From the NCBI GenBank assembly GCA_030835405.1, contig JAURPG010000034.1:1-39509 (forward strand): a stretch of DNA of 39,509 bases, given 5' to 3'. Both the position numbers and the translations under genes were made by a program. Below are positions 16,354 to 25,882 of this stretch, piece after piece; position 1 is the stretch's first letter, and the number at the start of each line of letters is the position of its first letter. The notes under the pieces are model-generated. The model was not told the DNA's origin. It made no database searches and saw only the letters and a program-made list of their open reading frames with translations. Source of the stretch: Gammaproteobacteria bacterium. Its GTDB lineage: Bacteria; Pseudomonadota; Gammaproteobacteria; Eutrophobiales; Eutrophobiaceae.

Positions 16354-19050
16354 TTAGTGTGCCTGGTCCCAATTTTGGCCGCTACCAGCATCAACCACCA
16401 GAGGCACGCTGATTTGTGGCACATCTGCCATTATCTCGATAATTTCCCCGAGTAATTTTTCAGCCTTTTTTTCCTCTATTTCGAACACCAGTTCATCGTG
16501 AACCTGCATTATCATCCTGACTTCAGGCTGTGCACGGACTATATTTTCATCAATTTCCACCATGGCGCGCTTAATGATATCTGCCGCTGTGCCTTGCATG
16601 GGGGCATTGATGGCGGTTCGTTCAGCGTACTGCCGTCTTGTTGCATTGCGGGAATTAATTTCCGGCAGATAAAGTCTTCGACCAAAAACGGTTTCAACGT
16701 ACCCGTCGGACTTGGCCTGTTTTTTAATCATATCCATGAACGATTTGACAGCGGTATATTTGCTGAAATAAAGATCAACATATTCTTTTGCGGTAGTAAC
16801 ATCTATCCCAAGCTGTCTGGACAGGCCAAAAGGCGACATGCCGTACATTAAGCCAAAATTGATTGCTTTGGCGGTGCGTCTTTGGTCCGGACTCACATCA
16901 TCACGACTACAACTGAAAATATCGCTGGCAGTTGCCCGATGTACGTCTTCATTGTTTGCAAATGCGTCCAGTAATGTTTGATCCTGTGACAGATGTGCCA
17001 TTATCCTTAATTCGATCTGAGAATAGTCAGCTGCAACGATAATGTATCCAGGTGGAGCAATAAATGACTGGCGGATCTTTCTGCCTTCTTCTGTTCGTAT
17101 GGGAATGTTTTGCAGGTTTGGATCGGCAGAGGACAGCCTCCCTGTGGAAGCAACGGCCTGATGATAAGAGGTGTGCACCCTGCCGGATTTATCGTTGATC
17201 AGGCCAGGCAATTTATCCGTATATGTGGACTTGAGTTTGCTTAACATTCTGTGCTCGAGAATAAGGGCGGGTAATTCATGCTCAACAGCAAGTTCTTGCA
17301 GGACGGATTCGGCGGTTGATGGTTGTCCCTTTGGTGTTTTGGAAATAACCGGCAGTCCCATTTTGTCAAATAGCACGACCTGAATTTGTTTTGGTGAGGA
17401 AATATTAAAAGATTCACCAGCAACCTCATGGGCACTAATCTCGATCTTTTCCATACGTGCCTTAAGCTCAACGCTTTGGGTTTCAAGTTTTTTTGCGTCA
17501 ATTAATACCCCGGTACGCTCAATACGAGACAGGACTGATATCAAAGGGACTTCAATATCTTCATAAAGTGTCCGTAAGTGTTTTTGCTCACATAATTTTG
17601 GCCATAGAACATCGTGTAGCTTAAAAGTTATGTCTGCATCTTCTGCTGCATATGGTCCTGCTGTGTCTATATCAACGAGGTTAAATCCGATTTGCTTTGC
17701 GCCTTTCCCAGCCACGTCTTCATAATGAATAGTCTCATGGCCAAGATATTTAAGTGAAAGGGAATCCATATCGTGACGGCTTGCCGTGCTGTCATATACA
17801 TAGGATTCAAGCATCGAGTCATGCTGGATGCCGCCTAATTCGATATCGTAATTGCCAAGCACATTCATATCGTACTTAATGTTATGGCCAAGTTTTTTAA
17901 TGCTCGATGATGAGAGGATTGGTTTTAGTTTATCCATGACTTTGTCCAGCGGGAGCTGTTTGGGCACGCCCTGATAGTCATGCCCCAGTGGGACATATGC
18001 TGCGCTACCAGATTCAACGGACAATGAAATGCCAACCAGCTCTGCATTCATATATTCCAGGCTGGTGGTTTCCGTATCAAATGCGAACAGGGCGGCTTGC
18101 TGGATCTTGTTTAACCAGTTATCCAGGTCTTTTTCCGTAAAAATAATTTCATAATTAACAGCATCAGAGCTACGTATGTCATCCGTGACCGGGTTTTTGT
18201 TGTCTAGCAGTTTCGATAACCAGCTGTTGAACTCCCAGCGCCTGAATGATTTTTCCAGGGTTTCCAAATCACCCTCCCCCTGTACCAGGTCCTCAATATT
18301 AACCTCCAGTTTCAGATCTGATCGCAGGGTCACCAGTTCTTTGCTGAGTGCCAATTGTTCAAGGTTATTTCTGAGATTTTCACCAACTTTCCCGCCTATT
18401 TTGTCGGCGTTATCAATAATGTTCTGCAGTGTGCCATATTCAGCCAGCCATTTTACTGCCGTTTTTGGGCCAACCTTTGGAATGCCCGGCACATTGTCGG
18501 CACTATCACCCACCAGGGCCAGGTAATCGATGATCCGCTCTGGGGGGACGCCGAACTTTTCCACGACACCTGCCGGGTCCAGGCGGACATTGGTCATGGT
18601 ATTTAGAAGGTTTATATTATCGTTGACGATTTGAGCGAGGTCCTTGTCGCCGGTGGAAATAATGGTTTTTATGCCTTTTTTTTCCCCGCATTTTGCAAGG
18701 GTGGCGATGACATCATCTGCTTCTACATTGTCGATCATGATTAACGGGATGCCTTCAGCGCGGATGATTTCATGCAAAGGGGCTATCTGGCATACCAGCT
18801 CATCAGGCATTGGCGGCCTGTGAGCCTTATAATCCGGATATATATCATTTCTGAAGCTTTTTCCCTTTGCATCGAATACCACCGCAAAATAATCAGGCAT
18901 ATAATTATCGTGTAATTTATGAAGCATATTAATGACGCCATATATTGCACCGGTGGGTTCGCCTGATGTATTTGTGAAAGCAGGCATTGCATGATATGCC
19001 CTAAACAAATAATAGGAGCCATCTACAATGACCAGAGAAGGTTTAGACAT
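16354..19050 (-). CDS. polA: DNA polymerase I
   Basis: Pol I removes RNA primers and fills gaps in replication and repair. The 898 residues contain all three activities. The 5' nuclease domain (about 1-290) has LVIVDGSYYLFRAYHA and a helix-hairpin-helix at ADNVPGIPKVGPKTA. The 3'-5' exonuclease (about 300-490) keeps the FAFDTETTSLE metal site. The polymerase domain has DYSQIELRIMAHLS (motif A), KAINFGLMYG (motif B, Phe retained) and MQVHDELVFEI (motif C). Proofreading therefore looks intact. The gene diverges from the LOG-family gene, with only 32 bases between start codons. Confidence 0.98.
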   Translation of the reverse strand: MSKPSLVIVDGSYYLFRAYHAMPAFTNTSGEPTGAIYGVINMLHKLHDNYMPDYFAVVFDAKGKSFRNDIYPDYKAHRPPMPDELVCQIAPLHEIIRAEGIPLIMIDNVEADDVIATLAKCGEKKGIKTIISTGDKDLAQIVNDNINLLNTMTNVRLDPAGVVEKFGVPPERIIDYLALVGDSADNVPGIPKVGPKTAVKWLAEYGTLQNIIDNADKIGGKVGENLRNNLEQLALSKELVTLRSDLKLEVNIEDLVQGEGDLETLEKSFRRWEFNSWLSKLLDNKNPVTDDIRSSDAVNYEIIFTEKDLDNWLNKIQQAALFAFDTETTSLEYMNAELVGISLSVESGSAAYVPLGHDYQGVPKQLPLDKVMDKLKPILSSSSIKKLGHNIKYDMNVLGNYDIELGGIQHDSMLESYVYDSTASRHDMDSLSLKYLGHETIHYEDVAGKGAKQIGFNLVDIDTAGPYAAEDADITFKLHDVLWPKLCEQKHLRTLYEDIEVPLISVLSRIERTGVLIDAKKLETQSVELKARMEKIEISAHEVAGESFNISSPKQIQVVLFDKMGLPVISKTPKGQPSTAESVLQELAVEHELPALILEHRMLSKLKSTYTDKLPGLINDKSGRVHTSYHQAVASTGRLSSADPNLQNIPIRTEEGRKIRQSFIAPPGYIIVAADYSQIELRIMAHLSQDQTLLDAFANNEDVHRATASDIFSCSRDDVSPDQRRTAKAINFGLMYGMSPFGLSRQLGIDVTTAKEYVDLYFSKYTAVKSFMDMIKKQAKSDGYVETVFGRRLYLPEINSRNATRRQYAERTAINAPMQGTAADIIKRAMVEIDENIVRAQPEVRMIMQVHDELVFEIEEKKAEKLLGEIIEIMADVPQISVPLVVDAGSGQNWDQAH

Positions 19051-19082
19051 AAATATTAATCCAACGACAGGTTTAACTTATT

Positions 19083-19784
19083 ATGAACGATAAAAATAAC
19101 AATTCCCATACATTGCCTAATGATCCCGAGTTGTCCTCTGAATCATGGCGAGTGTTTCAGATCATGGCGGAGTTTGTTGAAGGGTTTGAAAAACTTTCAG
19201 GGATCAGCCCTTATGTCAGCATGTTTGGATCCGCCAGAACATCGCCGGACAATGAAAACTATAAACTTGGTGAACGCCTGGCAAGAATGCTATCAGACGA
19301 AGGTTTTAGTATTGTTACTGGCGGCGGCCCAGGAATGATGGAGGCGTTTAATAAAGGTGCCTTCGCGGGGAAATCAAAGAGTGTTGGGTTGAATATTGTC
19401 TTGCCCAAAGAGCAAAAGGCCAATCATTACCAGGATCTCTCTTTAAATTACCGACACTTTTTCAGCCGAAAAGTGATGTTTGTCAAATATGCCTGTGCCT
19501 ATGTGGTATTTCCTGGTGGGTTTGGTACCCTTGATGAGATGGCTGAGATCCTTACTCTGATTCAGACGGGAAAGAGCAAGAAAATCCCTATTATCCTGGT
19601 AAATTCTGGGTTTTGGAAAGGCTTGCTGGACTGGATTGGCGAAACAATGATCGATGAAAAGACGGTCAGTTATAAAGACCTGGAATTAATTAAAGTTTTA
19701 GATGACCCAAATCACGTGGTGAGTGAAATTTTGAGCTATCATAAGAAAGCAGAATGGGATGCGCACGTAAAGATAGATGCCTGA
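19083..19784 (+). CDS. LOG family protein (TIGR00730-type Rossmann fold)
   Basis: This protein of 233 residues is related to LONELY GUY cytokinin-activating phosphoribohydrolases and to nucleotide 5'-monophosphate nucleosidases of the Rossmann-fold lysine-decarboxylase-like family. The signature motifs are GGGPGMMEAFNKGA and FPGGFGTLDEMAEI, which match the GGGxxGxMG and PGGxGTxxE patterns that define the active site. No signal or membrane segment is seen. It is divergent from polA, with DUF2782 downstream. The precise nucleotide substrate in bacteria of this subgroup is unsettled, so no symbol is given. Confidence 0.88.
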   Translation: MNDKNNNSHTLPNDPELSSESWRVFQIMAEFVEGFEKLSGISPYVSMFGSARTSPDNENYKLGERLARMLSDEGFSIVTGGGPGMMEAFNKGAFAGKSKSVGLNIVLPKEQKANHYQDLSLNYRHFFSRKVMFVKYACAYVVFPGGFGTLDEMAEILTLIQTGKSKKIPIILVNSGFWKGLLDWIGETMIDEKTVSYKDLELIKVLDDPNHVVSEILSYHKKAEWDAHVKIDA

Positions 19785-19816
19785 AATAATTACTATTATG
19801 GCAGTGAGGTTAGAAA

Positions 19817-20155
19817 ATGAAATTACTCGGTAAAATTATTTTGTTAGTTATGTTTAGCCATGTGGTTAGTGCTCAGAGCGGTGAGGAATTTCAGGAGGCA
19901 CTGCCCCCACCGGATCTGCCAGACCCTATTCAAAGCGGACAGCCTATTGAGCCAGAAGTCACTATTATTCAGGGCGAGGATAAACTCATTGAGGAATACA
20001 GGATTAATGGCAATCTTTATATGGTCAAGATTACCCCATCCGTAGGGCCGGCATACTATCTACTCGACCAGGATGGTGACGGCAAGTTAGAGTCAAGGAC
20101 CTCGCGACTGGGTAGTGACTCGACGGTACCACAATGGATATTATTCCAGTGGTAA
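19817..20155 (+). CDS. DUF2782 family exported protein
   Basis: This small protein of 112 residues has a clear signal peptide (MKLLGKIILLVMFSHVVSA, cleavage likely after VSA). The mature part is short and acidic. It carries the DUF2782 core EEYRINGNLYMVKITPSVGP, then YYLLDQDGDGKLES, a small beta-rich domain whose DxDGDG-like turn might bind a metal. Members of this family commonly occur near polA in Gammaproteobacteria, as here, two genes away. No function is known to me. It converges with mgtE, leaving seven bases. Confidence 0.85.
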   Translation: MKLLGKIILLVMFSHVVSAQSGEEFQEALPPPDLPDPIQSGQPIEPEVTIIQGEDKLIEEYRINGNLYMVKITPSVGPAYYLLDQDGDGKLESRTSRLGSDSTVPQWILFQW

Positions 20156-20162
20156 TGGCTGT

Positions 20163-21497
20163 TTAGCCCTTAAGATAAAATGTTGCCAGCCCAAGAAAAG
20201 TAGCAAAACCCACCACATCTGTTACCGTTATCAATAACACTCCGCCGGCAATGGCCGGGTCTATGCCAATTTTTTTAAGGAATAATGGTATGACTACGCC
20301 AGAGTAGGCTGCAACTATCAGGTTAATTACCATTGCAAGGCCGATGATGGCCCCCAGGGCATAGTTGTCAAACCAGAAAATTGCAACAACTGCGACAACC
20401 AATGCCCAGGTTAACCCGTTAAGGATACCTACCCCTACCTCTTTATTTATTAATAATCCGGAATTGACTTTGGTGATTTGTCCGGTCGAAAGCCCACGTA
20501 TTGTTATATTTAATGCCTGGCTTCCCGCAACCCCCCCCATGCTGGCGACGACAGGCATTAATACTGCCAGGGCGACAAGTTGCTGTATGGTTTCTTCAAA
20601 GCGTCCCACAACATAAGATGCCAGGAATGCCGCCATAAGATTAATTCCAAGCCAAAGCGCCCTGTATCTGGCACTTACCAGCAAAGGCGAAAACATATCA
20701 TCGTCTACCAGGCCGTCCATGTTTCTCATGGTTTGCTCCGCCTGTTCCTGAATAACGTCCAGGACATCATCAACGGTGATTACACCCAGCAGTTTATTGT
20801 TTACATCCACAACCGCGGCTGAAAATATATCCCGCTGTTCAAATACCCTGGCAACTTCCCGTGCAGGGTCGTCTGCCGGAAATTTGACTCCAGAATCCAG
20901 AAATTCCCCGACGGTAGCATCAGGACTTTTTGTCAGGACATCTATTAGCCGCAATACACCCAGATATGAATTTTCCCTATCGACCACCATAAGAGAAACT
21001 GTCTGGTCGGGCAGTTGGCCTTTTTGCCTAAGATATCTGGAAACAACATCCAGCGTAACATCTGCGCGAACCGAAATTATATCGGGGTTCATCAATCCTC
21101 CCGCAGAGTCTTCGGAATAGGAAAGTACGGATGCAAGACGTTGCCTGTCCTGTATGTCCATAGAAAAAAGCACATCGTCTACAACACTTTCAGGCAGGTC
21201 ATTTAGAATGTCGGCAATATCATCGGCGTCTAGAGATTTGGTTACATCAGCAACCTCTTCAGGCGGCATCTGCTCTAACAGGCCCGCCCTGACAGGGTCC
21301 TGGGCATGAGACAAAACGTCCCCTCTGTCGTTATGAGGAATAAATTCCCATATCAGGGTCCTGTCTTTTTTAGGCAGGCTTTCCAGTAAGTCCGCTATTT
21401 CTGATGGATGAAGAGCATCAAGTGCCCGATTTATTGTGTCAGGATCCTCTGCATTAATCGCATCGATCAGGATGTCTTGCGGGGTTTGTTCTTGCAT
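20163..21497 (-). CDS. mgtE: Magnesium transporter MgtE
   Basis: MgtE is a Mg2+-selective channel gated by cytoplasmic Mg2+. The 444 residues show all parts: an N-domain of helical repeats (PSEIADLLESLPKKDR onwards, residues about 1-135), two CBS domains (about 140-260), a plug helix and five membrane segments. The pore-lining region contains SMGGVAGSQALNITIRGLSTG, and the last segment has the conserved ITVTDVVGF aspartate. It lies 139 bases downstream of npr on the same strand, but a terminator-like hairpin between them suggests its own promoter. Confidence 0.95.
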   Translation of the reverse strand: MQEQTPQDILIDAINAEDPDTINRALDALHPSEIADLLESLPKKDRTLIWEFIPHNDRGDVLSHAQDPVRAGLLEQMPPEEVADVTKSLDADDIADILNDLPESVVDDVLFSMDIQDRQRLASVLSYSEDSAGGLMNPDIISVRADVTLDVVSRYLRQKGQLPDQTVSLMVVDRENSYLGVLRLIDVLTKSPDATVGEFLDSGVKFPADDPAREVARVFEQRDIFSAAVVDVNNKLLGVITVDDVLDVIQEQAEQTMRNMDGLVDDDMFSPLLVSARYRALWLGINLMAAFLASYVVGRFEETIQQLVALAVLMPVVASMGGVAGSQALNITIRGLSTGQITKVNSGLLINKEVGVGILNGLTWALVVAVVAIFWFDNYALGAIIGLAMVINLIVAAYSGVVIPLFLKKIGIDPAIAGGVLLITVTDVVGFATFLGLATFYLKG

Positions 21498-21612
21498 TAT
21501 TATTGCCTCGGTTACGATCAGTTTAACAGCCCTGGAGGCATTGAGTTAATCGGATTTACTCTGATAAAAAATTAATATAACAATCTTGTTAAAAAACGGA
21601 TCACACACGCGG

Positions 21613-21631
21613 AAAAAACTCAGAATTGAGT
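21613..21631 (-). terminator. Putative rho-independent terminator after npr
   Basis: Read on the minus strand, the sequence ACTCA-ATTC-TGAGT forms a short stem with a four-base loop and is followed at once by a run of T. It begins six bases after the npr stop. The five-base stem is weak, so termination may be partial, but position and T-tract fit the end of the Lpt-RpoN-PTS transcript. Confidence 0.5.
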
Positions 21632-21636
21632 GGTGA

Positions 21637-21906
21637 TTATTCCGCCTCGTCAAACTTGTTAGAAATAATATCCTTTATGGCTGCCAAGGCCTCTACTTCA
21701 TCAGGACCTGAGGTAAATAACTCAATGATATTCCCTTTAGAAGCAGCCAACATCATGATACCCATTATACTTTTACCATCAGCTTCTTTTTCATTAAAAC
21801 GAATGGAAATATCACAATTAAATTCAGAGGCAATTTGCACCAGTTTTGCTGCCGCCCGGGCATGAAGCCCAAGTTTATTTACTATTTCTATTTTTTCGCT
21901 AGGCAT
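21637..21906 (-). CDS. npr: HPr family phosphocarrier protein (NPr)
   Basis: NPr is the HPr-like carrier of the nitrogen PTS, passing phosphate from EI-Ntr (PtsP) to EIIA-Ntr (PtsN). The 89 residues match the family length. The phosphorylated histidine is His15 in KLGLHARAAAK, and Ser46 lies in ADGKSIMGIMML, the position regulated in some HPr proteins. It lies 11 bases after rapZ and last in the rpoN-hpf-ptsN-rapZ-npr order. That context favours NPr over sugar-PTS HPr. ptsP is not in the window. Confidence 0.93.
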   Translation of the reverse strand: MPSEKIEIVNKLGLHARAAAKLVQIASEFNCDISIRFNEKEADGKSIMGIMMLAASKGNIIELFTSGPDEVEALAAIKDIISNKFDEAE

Positions 21907-21917
21907 TTTATTTATAA

Positions 21918-22781
21918 TTATAGATCACGGTGTTTAACAATTAATTGTTCTCTGCTCGCAGTTAATGCCCGGGCCAATTTCTCAACGATATAGACAGAAC
22001 GATGGCGACCGCCTGTGCAACCTATAGCAATGGTCAGATAACTTCTGTTTTCTGCATCAAAATAACCGAGCCAATCTGAAAGGAACGCTTCCAGCTGTTC
22101 TGACATCTTATGGGCGGCCGGCTGTTTGTCGAGGAAATCAATTATCTCCTGGTCTCTCCCTGTAAGCCCTCTTAGTGATTTTTCCCAATAAGGATTTGGC
22201 AGGCAGCGAACATCAAAGATAAAATCGGCGTCATGAGGCGCGCCATATTTAAAACCAAAAGAAATTAGCTGAATAGACAAAGCTGAATCGTCTCTTTCTG
22301 CTATTCTACGCACCACCAGATCTCTTAGATCGTGAACGTTATATCGGGTAGTGTCAATTTTCAGATCCGCAGACTCGGCAACCGTAACGAGCAAGGTCCG
22401 TTCATTCTCAATCGCATCCTGCAATGATATATTTTTGTCTGAAAAGGGATGCTTCCTTCTGGTTTCACTGTAGCGTTTGGTCAGGGCATCATTGTCGGCC
22501 TCAAGATATAACAACTCCGGGCTTAGCCCATCTTGTAGTTTTGTTTCATTAATAATATTCAACAAATCGGCGATGACCGATTCCTGATTGTGGGCGTTTA
22601 TGCCAATGGCAATCTCAGTTGGATACTCATCAATATTATCAAAAAAGGTCGGCAACAATCTTATGGGAAAATTATCAACACAATAGAACCCGAGATCTTC
22701 AAGGGCATGTAATACAATGGATTTCCCCGCCCCTGAAAGGCCGCTAACAAATATAATTTTATGAGAGGTTGCAGGGGGCAT
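21918..22781 (-). CDS. rapZ: RNase adapter protein RapZ
   Basis: RapZ senses glucosamine-6-phosphate and, in enterobacteria, directs RNase E to the sRNA GlmZ, so controlling amino-sugar supply for the envelope. The 287 residues start with Walker A (GLSGAGKS at 14-21) and keep the C-terminal RNA-binding part with IGCTGGRHRSVYIVEKLA. A Walker-B-like region is present upstream. It is encoded between ptsN and npr, its standard position. Whether a GlmZ-like sRNA exists here cannot be judged from this window. Confidence 0.95.
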   Translation of the reverse strand: MPPATSHKIIFVSGLSGAGKSIVLHALEDLGFYCVDNFPIRLLPTFFDNIDEYPTEIAIGINAHNQESVIADLLNIINETKLQDGLSPELLYLEADNDALTKRYSETRRKHPFSDKNISLQDAIENERTLLVTVAESADLKIDTTRYNVHDLRDLVVRRIAERDDSALSIQLISFGFKYGAPHDADFIFDVRCLPNPYWEKSLRGLTGRDQEIIDFLDKQPAAHKMSEQLEAFLSDWLGYFDAENRSYLTIAIGCTGGRHRSVYIVEKLARALTASREQLIVKHRDL

Positions 22782-22816
22782 TATCTATGATTGAATACTG
22801 GCCGGAAGAAAGTCTT

Positions 22817-23269
22817 TTATGTGGAGCTGACCAGAAGATCAAAAAGCTGCTCATTATTTTTACACTCTCTGAATTTGTTCAATGCTTTCGCATCGCTGAA
22901 TTTCGCGGCAAGCTTGGACAGTATTTGCAAGTGTGCATCAGTTGACTCTTCGGGAACAAGCAAGGCGAATAAAAGATCAACAGGCTGATGATCTATCGCA
23001 TCATAAGTAACTCCCAGCTGCAACCTCATGAAGGCCCCGATAGTTTTTGTTGAACCTTTTTGTCTGCCATGAGGAATGGCGATACCATTGCCCAGGCCCG
23101 TGCTGCCCAATTTTTCCCTCGCTATTAAGCTCTCGAACACTTCAGGCTGTGTAAGCTCTTCGTCGGTATCAGCGATCATTCCGGCCAAAGCTTCCAGTGC
23201 AGCTTTTTTGCTGCTGACCGCAATATCGCACGTTACTCTGTCGGGCGTTAATATTTCTGATATTTCCAT
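22817..23269 (-). CDS. ptsN: PTS IIA-like nitrogen-regulatory protein PtsN (EIIA-Ntr)
   Basis: PtsN is the output protein of the nitrogen PTS; in relatives it tunes potassium transport and other targets according to its phosphorylation. From the ATG at 23269 it has 150 residues, the usual size. The phosphorylation site is His67 in GNGIAIPHGRQ, the conserved PTS EIIA type-2 motif. The frame is open upstream to an ATG at 23383, but the extra 38 residues would run back into the end of hpf and do not look like PtsN. AGAGG lies about 14 bases upstream of the chosen start. Confidence 0.95.
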   Translation of the reverse strand: MEISEILTPDRVTCDIAVSSKKAALEALAGMIADTDEELTQPEVFESLIAREKLGSTGLGNGIAIPHGRQKGSTKTIGAFMRLQLGVTYDAIDHQPVDLLFALLVPEESTDAHLQILSKLAAKFSDAKALNKFRECKNNEQLFDLLVSST

Positions 23270-23297
23270 TTGTATTGCATTACCTCTTATATATTTG

Positions 23298-23615
23298 TTA
23301 AAGACTGGCCTTGGGCTTGCCGCCAGATTTGTGGTTTGAGAGTTTTTCTTTATGTTTAATAACCTGGCGGTCAAGTTTGTCAATTAGCTTGTCAATTGCG
23401 GCATACATATCTTCAGATTCTGCCTCGGCAAAAATATTACCACGGTTAACATGGATGGTGGCCTCTGCCTTTTGCCAGCCTTTCTCCACAGTTAATATCA
23501 CATGAATATTGGTGATGTTTTCAAAATGCCTTTCCAGGCGCTCAAATTTTTCATCAACAAACGATCGTATTGCTGGCGTGATATCCATATGATGTCCAGT
23601 TAAATTTAATTGCAT
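23298..23615 (-). CDS. hpf: Ribosome hibernation-promoting factor (short HPF)
   Basis: HPF binds the 30S decoding centre in stationary phase and promotes inactive 100S ribosomes. The 105 residues have the beta-alpha-beta-beta-beta-alpha fold visible in sequence: MQLNLTGHHMDITPAIRSFV at the start, ATIHVNRGNIFAEAESEDMYAAID in the middle and a basic C-terminus. There is no long C-terminal dimerisation domain, so this is the short form, as in other Gammaproteobacteria. It lies 25 bases after rpoN. Confidence 0.95.
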   Translation of the reverse strand: MQLNLTGHHMDITPAIRSFVDEKFERLERHFENITNIHVILTVEKGWQKAEATIHVNRGNIFAEAESEDMYAAIDKLIDKLDRQVIKHKEKLSNHKSGGKPKASL

Positions 23616-23640
23616 GTTAACCTCCTGGTTTTATTTATCA

Positions 23641-25095
23641 TTATGCGAGTTTTTTTCGTTCATTAGATGGCGGAATAGAAAGTGCCTCGCGATATTTTGC
23701 TATAGTCCGCCTGGCAACGTTTATACCCTGGGAAGCAAGCAAGGCTGAGATCTTGTTATCGCTCAGGGGTTTTTGTGGGCTTTCTTCAGCAACCAACTTC
23801 TTTATTATTGCCCTGATGGCCGTAGAAGACGTAACGCCACTGCCGGCATTTCCCACGTGGCTGGAGAAAAAATATTTCAGTTCAAATATGCCTCTGGGTG
23901 TATGCATATATTTATTAGTGGTTACCCGAGAAATAGTTGATTCATGTAAATCCAGCTCTTCGGCAATATCATGAAGCACCATTGGCTTCATTGCCTCTTC
24001 ACCCAGTTCCAGAAAAGACTGTTGCCTTTCAATGATACAGGCAGAAACTTTTAGTAAGGTTTCACTGCGGCTTCGCAAGCTTTTGATTAGCCATTTTGCT
24101 TCTTGCAGGTGTTCTTTCAGGGAGCTGTTGTCACGACTGTTGTCAGCCCGCTTAATCATATTGGCATATGCTGAATTGATTTTAAGCTTTGGTGTGACAT
24201 CTGAATTCAATTCGACTAGCCAGCGCCCATTGTCTTTTTTAACAAACACATCCGGAACAATGTATTGGATTGGAGTGTCCTGTATCTGGTTACCAGGTCT
24301 TGGGTTGAGTGATTGAATTAAAGTTATGATTTCAGAAAGCTGTTCCCGGCTTACCCCAATTTTTTTCATGAGATTGCTGTATTCATGAGATGCCAGCATG
24401 TCAAGGTAGCTTGTTATGATCCTGTGCGCCTGTTCTAGCCACGGCGTTTCCTCTGGTAACTGATTAATCTGCAGCCCCAGACACTCACTCAAGTTGCGCG
24501 CACCAATGCCCGTGGGCTCCAGGGACTGTATCAATCGTAAAGTAGCCTCAAGCTCTTCAATTCCCACATCTTCCAGGTTATCGATTATGGGAAGCATCTC
24601 TTCCAGTGTTGATGTGAGGTAGCCATCACGATCAATAAAATTAACAATGGTTTCCGCCAATGTTCTGTCGGTATCTGACAACGGGATTAAATTCAGTTGC
24701 CAAAGCAGGTGGTCTGTAAGGCTGCGGGTTTGTACACTGTGATTTTCCAGGTAGTCGCTTTCAAATGATGATGTTGCAGAGCCAACAGAATAATTGCTTT
24801 GATATATGTCATCCCAGTCTGTATCCACCGGAATGTCTTCAGGAATTTCTATATTTTCAATATTGTCGCTTAGCTGTAGGTCAGAGGACTCTTTGGTGAC
24901 CGCCATTTCAGGCTCGTTATTAGAGGTCTTATCTTGATCTTCTTCGTCGACTTCCAGCATCATATTTGAATCGAGGGCGTCCTGAATTTCATTTTTAAGT
25001 TCCAGGCTGGAAAGTTGCAGCAGGCGAATTGCTTGCTGTAATTGTGGTGTCATGGCCAGATTCTGGCCGATTTTTAGTTGAAGGGATGGCTTCAT
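23641..25095 (-). CDS. rpoN: RNA polymerase sigma-54 factor
   Basis: Sigma-54 directs RNA polymerase to -24/-12 promoters and needs AAA+ activators. The 484 residues contain the glutamine- and leucine-rich region I (LAMTPQLQQAIRLLQLSSLEL), an acidic region II (about 55-105), the core-binding region (LEPTGIGARNLSECLGLQ), a helix-turn-helix and the C-terminal RpoN box ARRTIAKYRE. Length matches the family. Its place between lptB and hpf is the ancestral arrangement in Proteobacteria. No obvious -24/-12 promoter was recognised in the intergenic regions checked by eye. Confidence 0.98.
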   Translation of the reverse strand: MKPSLQLKIGQNLAMTPQLQQAIRLLQLSSLELKNEIQDALDSNMMLEVDEEDQDKTSNNEPEMAVTKESSDLQLSDNIENIEIPEDIPVDTDWDDIYQSNYSVGSATSSFESDYLENHSVQTRSLTDHLLWQLNLIPLSDTDRTLAETIVNFIDRDGYLTSTLEEMLPIIDNLEDVGIEELEATLRLIQSLEPTGIGARNLSECLGLQINQLPEETPWLEQAHRIITSYLDMLASHEYSNLMKKIGVSREQLSEIITLIQSLNPRPGNQIQDTPIQYIVPDVFVKKDNGRWLVELNSDVTPKLKINSAYANMIKRADNSRDNSSLKEHLQEAKWLIKSLRSRSETLLKVSACIIERQQSFLELGEEAMKPMVLHDIAEELDLHESTISRVTTNKYMHTPRGIFELKYFFSSHVGNAGSGVTSSTAIRAIIKKLVAEESPQKPLSDNKISALLASQGINVARRTIAKYREALSIPPSNERKKLA

Positions 25096-25132
25096 AAAGC
25101 TAGTTTAGCCTAATTCTTACAGATATTTATTT

Positions 25133-25858
25133 TTACATTTTGAATTGATTGCCAAGATAAATATCTCTCACGTGGTCATTGGCAAGAATCTGGTCCGGAG
25201 AGCCTTCAGCGATTATATGGCCATCATTTACAATGTACGCCCTGTCACAAGATCCCAGAGTTTCTCTTACATTATGGTCTGTTATTAAAATTCCCAGTCC
25301 ACGCTTACTTAAATAGCCTATTATTCTCTGAATGTCTGTGATGGAGATTGGATCAATGCCGGCAAACGGCTCATCAAGTAATAGAAATTCAGGATCCACA
25401 GCCAATGCCCGGGCAATTTCCACCCTACGGCGCTCTCCCCCGGACAAACTTTGACCAAGACTGTTTCTTAAATGTGCAATATGAAATTCCTGCAACAAGG
25501 CCTCTAACTGGTTGTTGGATTCTTCGTGTGAGAGGCTTTTTCTGGTTTCAAGGATCGCCATAATATTATCTTCAACTGTCAATTTTCTGAAGATCGATGA
25601 TTCCTGTGGCAAGTACCCTATTCCCATCCTGGCGCGTTTGTCCATCGTCAGGCTGCTAATGTCATGATCATTGATATAGATTTTTCCGCTGTCCGTGGGT
25701 ATCAACCCTACTACCATATGAAAGCTTGTGGTTTTGCCGGCGCCATTGGGGCCCAATAACCCCACAATCTCGCCAGTGTTCACGCTGAGACTGACATCTT
25801 TAACGACATGGCGTTTACGGTATTTTTTCGAGAGGTTTTGGACTGAAAGCAGACTCAT
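25133..25858 (-). CDS. lptB: LPS export ABC transporter ATP-binding protein LptB
   Basis: LptB is the ATPase that powers LPS extraction from the inner membrane by LptFG. The 241 residues carry Walker A ([15 protein letters not shown]), the Q-loop ([12 protein letters not shown]), the ABC signature [16 protein letters not shown], Walker B ([13 protein letters not shown]) and the H-loop ([11 protein letters not shown]). These match LptB rather than other ABC ATPases. It is 24 bases after lptA. Its membrane partners lptF and lptG are also in this window, at 34581-36715. Confidence 0.97.
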   Translation of the reverse strand: MSLLSVQNLSKKYRKRHVVKDVSLSVNTGEIVGLLGPNGAGKTTSFHMVVGLIPTDSGKIYINDHDISSLTMDKRARMGIGYLPQESSIFRKLTVEDNIMAILETRKSLSHEESNNQLEALLQEFHIAHLRNSLGQSLSGGERRRVEIARALAVDPEFLLLDEPFAGIDPISITDIQRIIGYLSKRGLGILITDHNVRETLGSCDRAYIVNDGHIIAEGSPDQILANDHVRDIYLGNQFKM

Positions 25859-25882
25859 AATTTTTGTATAAAGCGAATGGCG

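Noticed and set aside
16344-16355. Palindrome AACAATATTGTT at the end of polA as a terminator
   Set aside because: All but two of the twelve bases are A or T, it overlaps the stop codon and no T-tract follows on the minus strand.
23270-23383. Extended ptsN start at 23383
   Set aside because: It would run into hpf coding sequence and add 38 residues not seen in PtsN.
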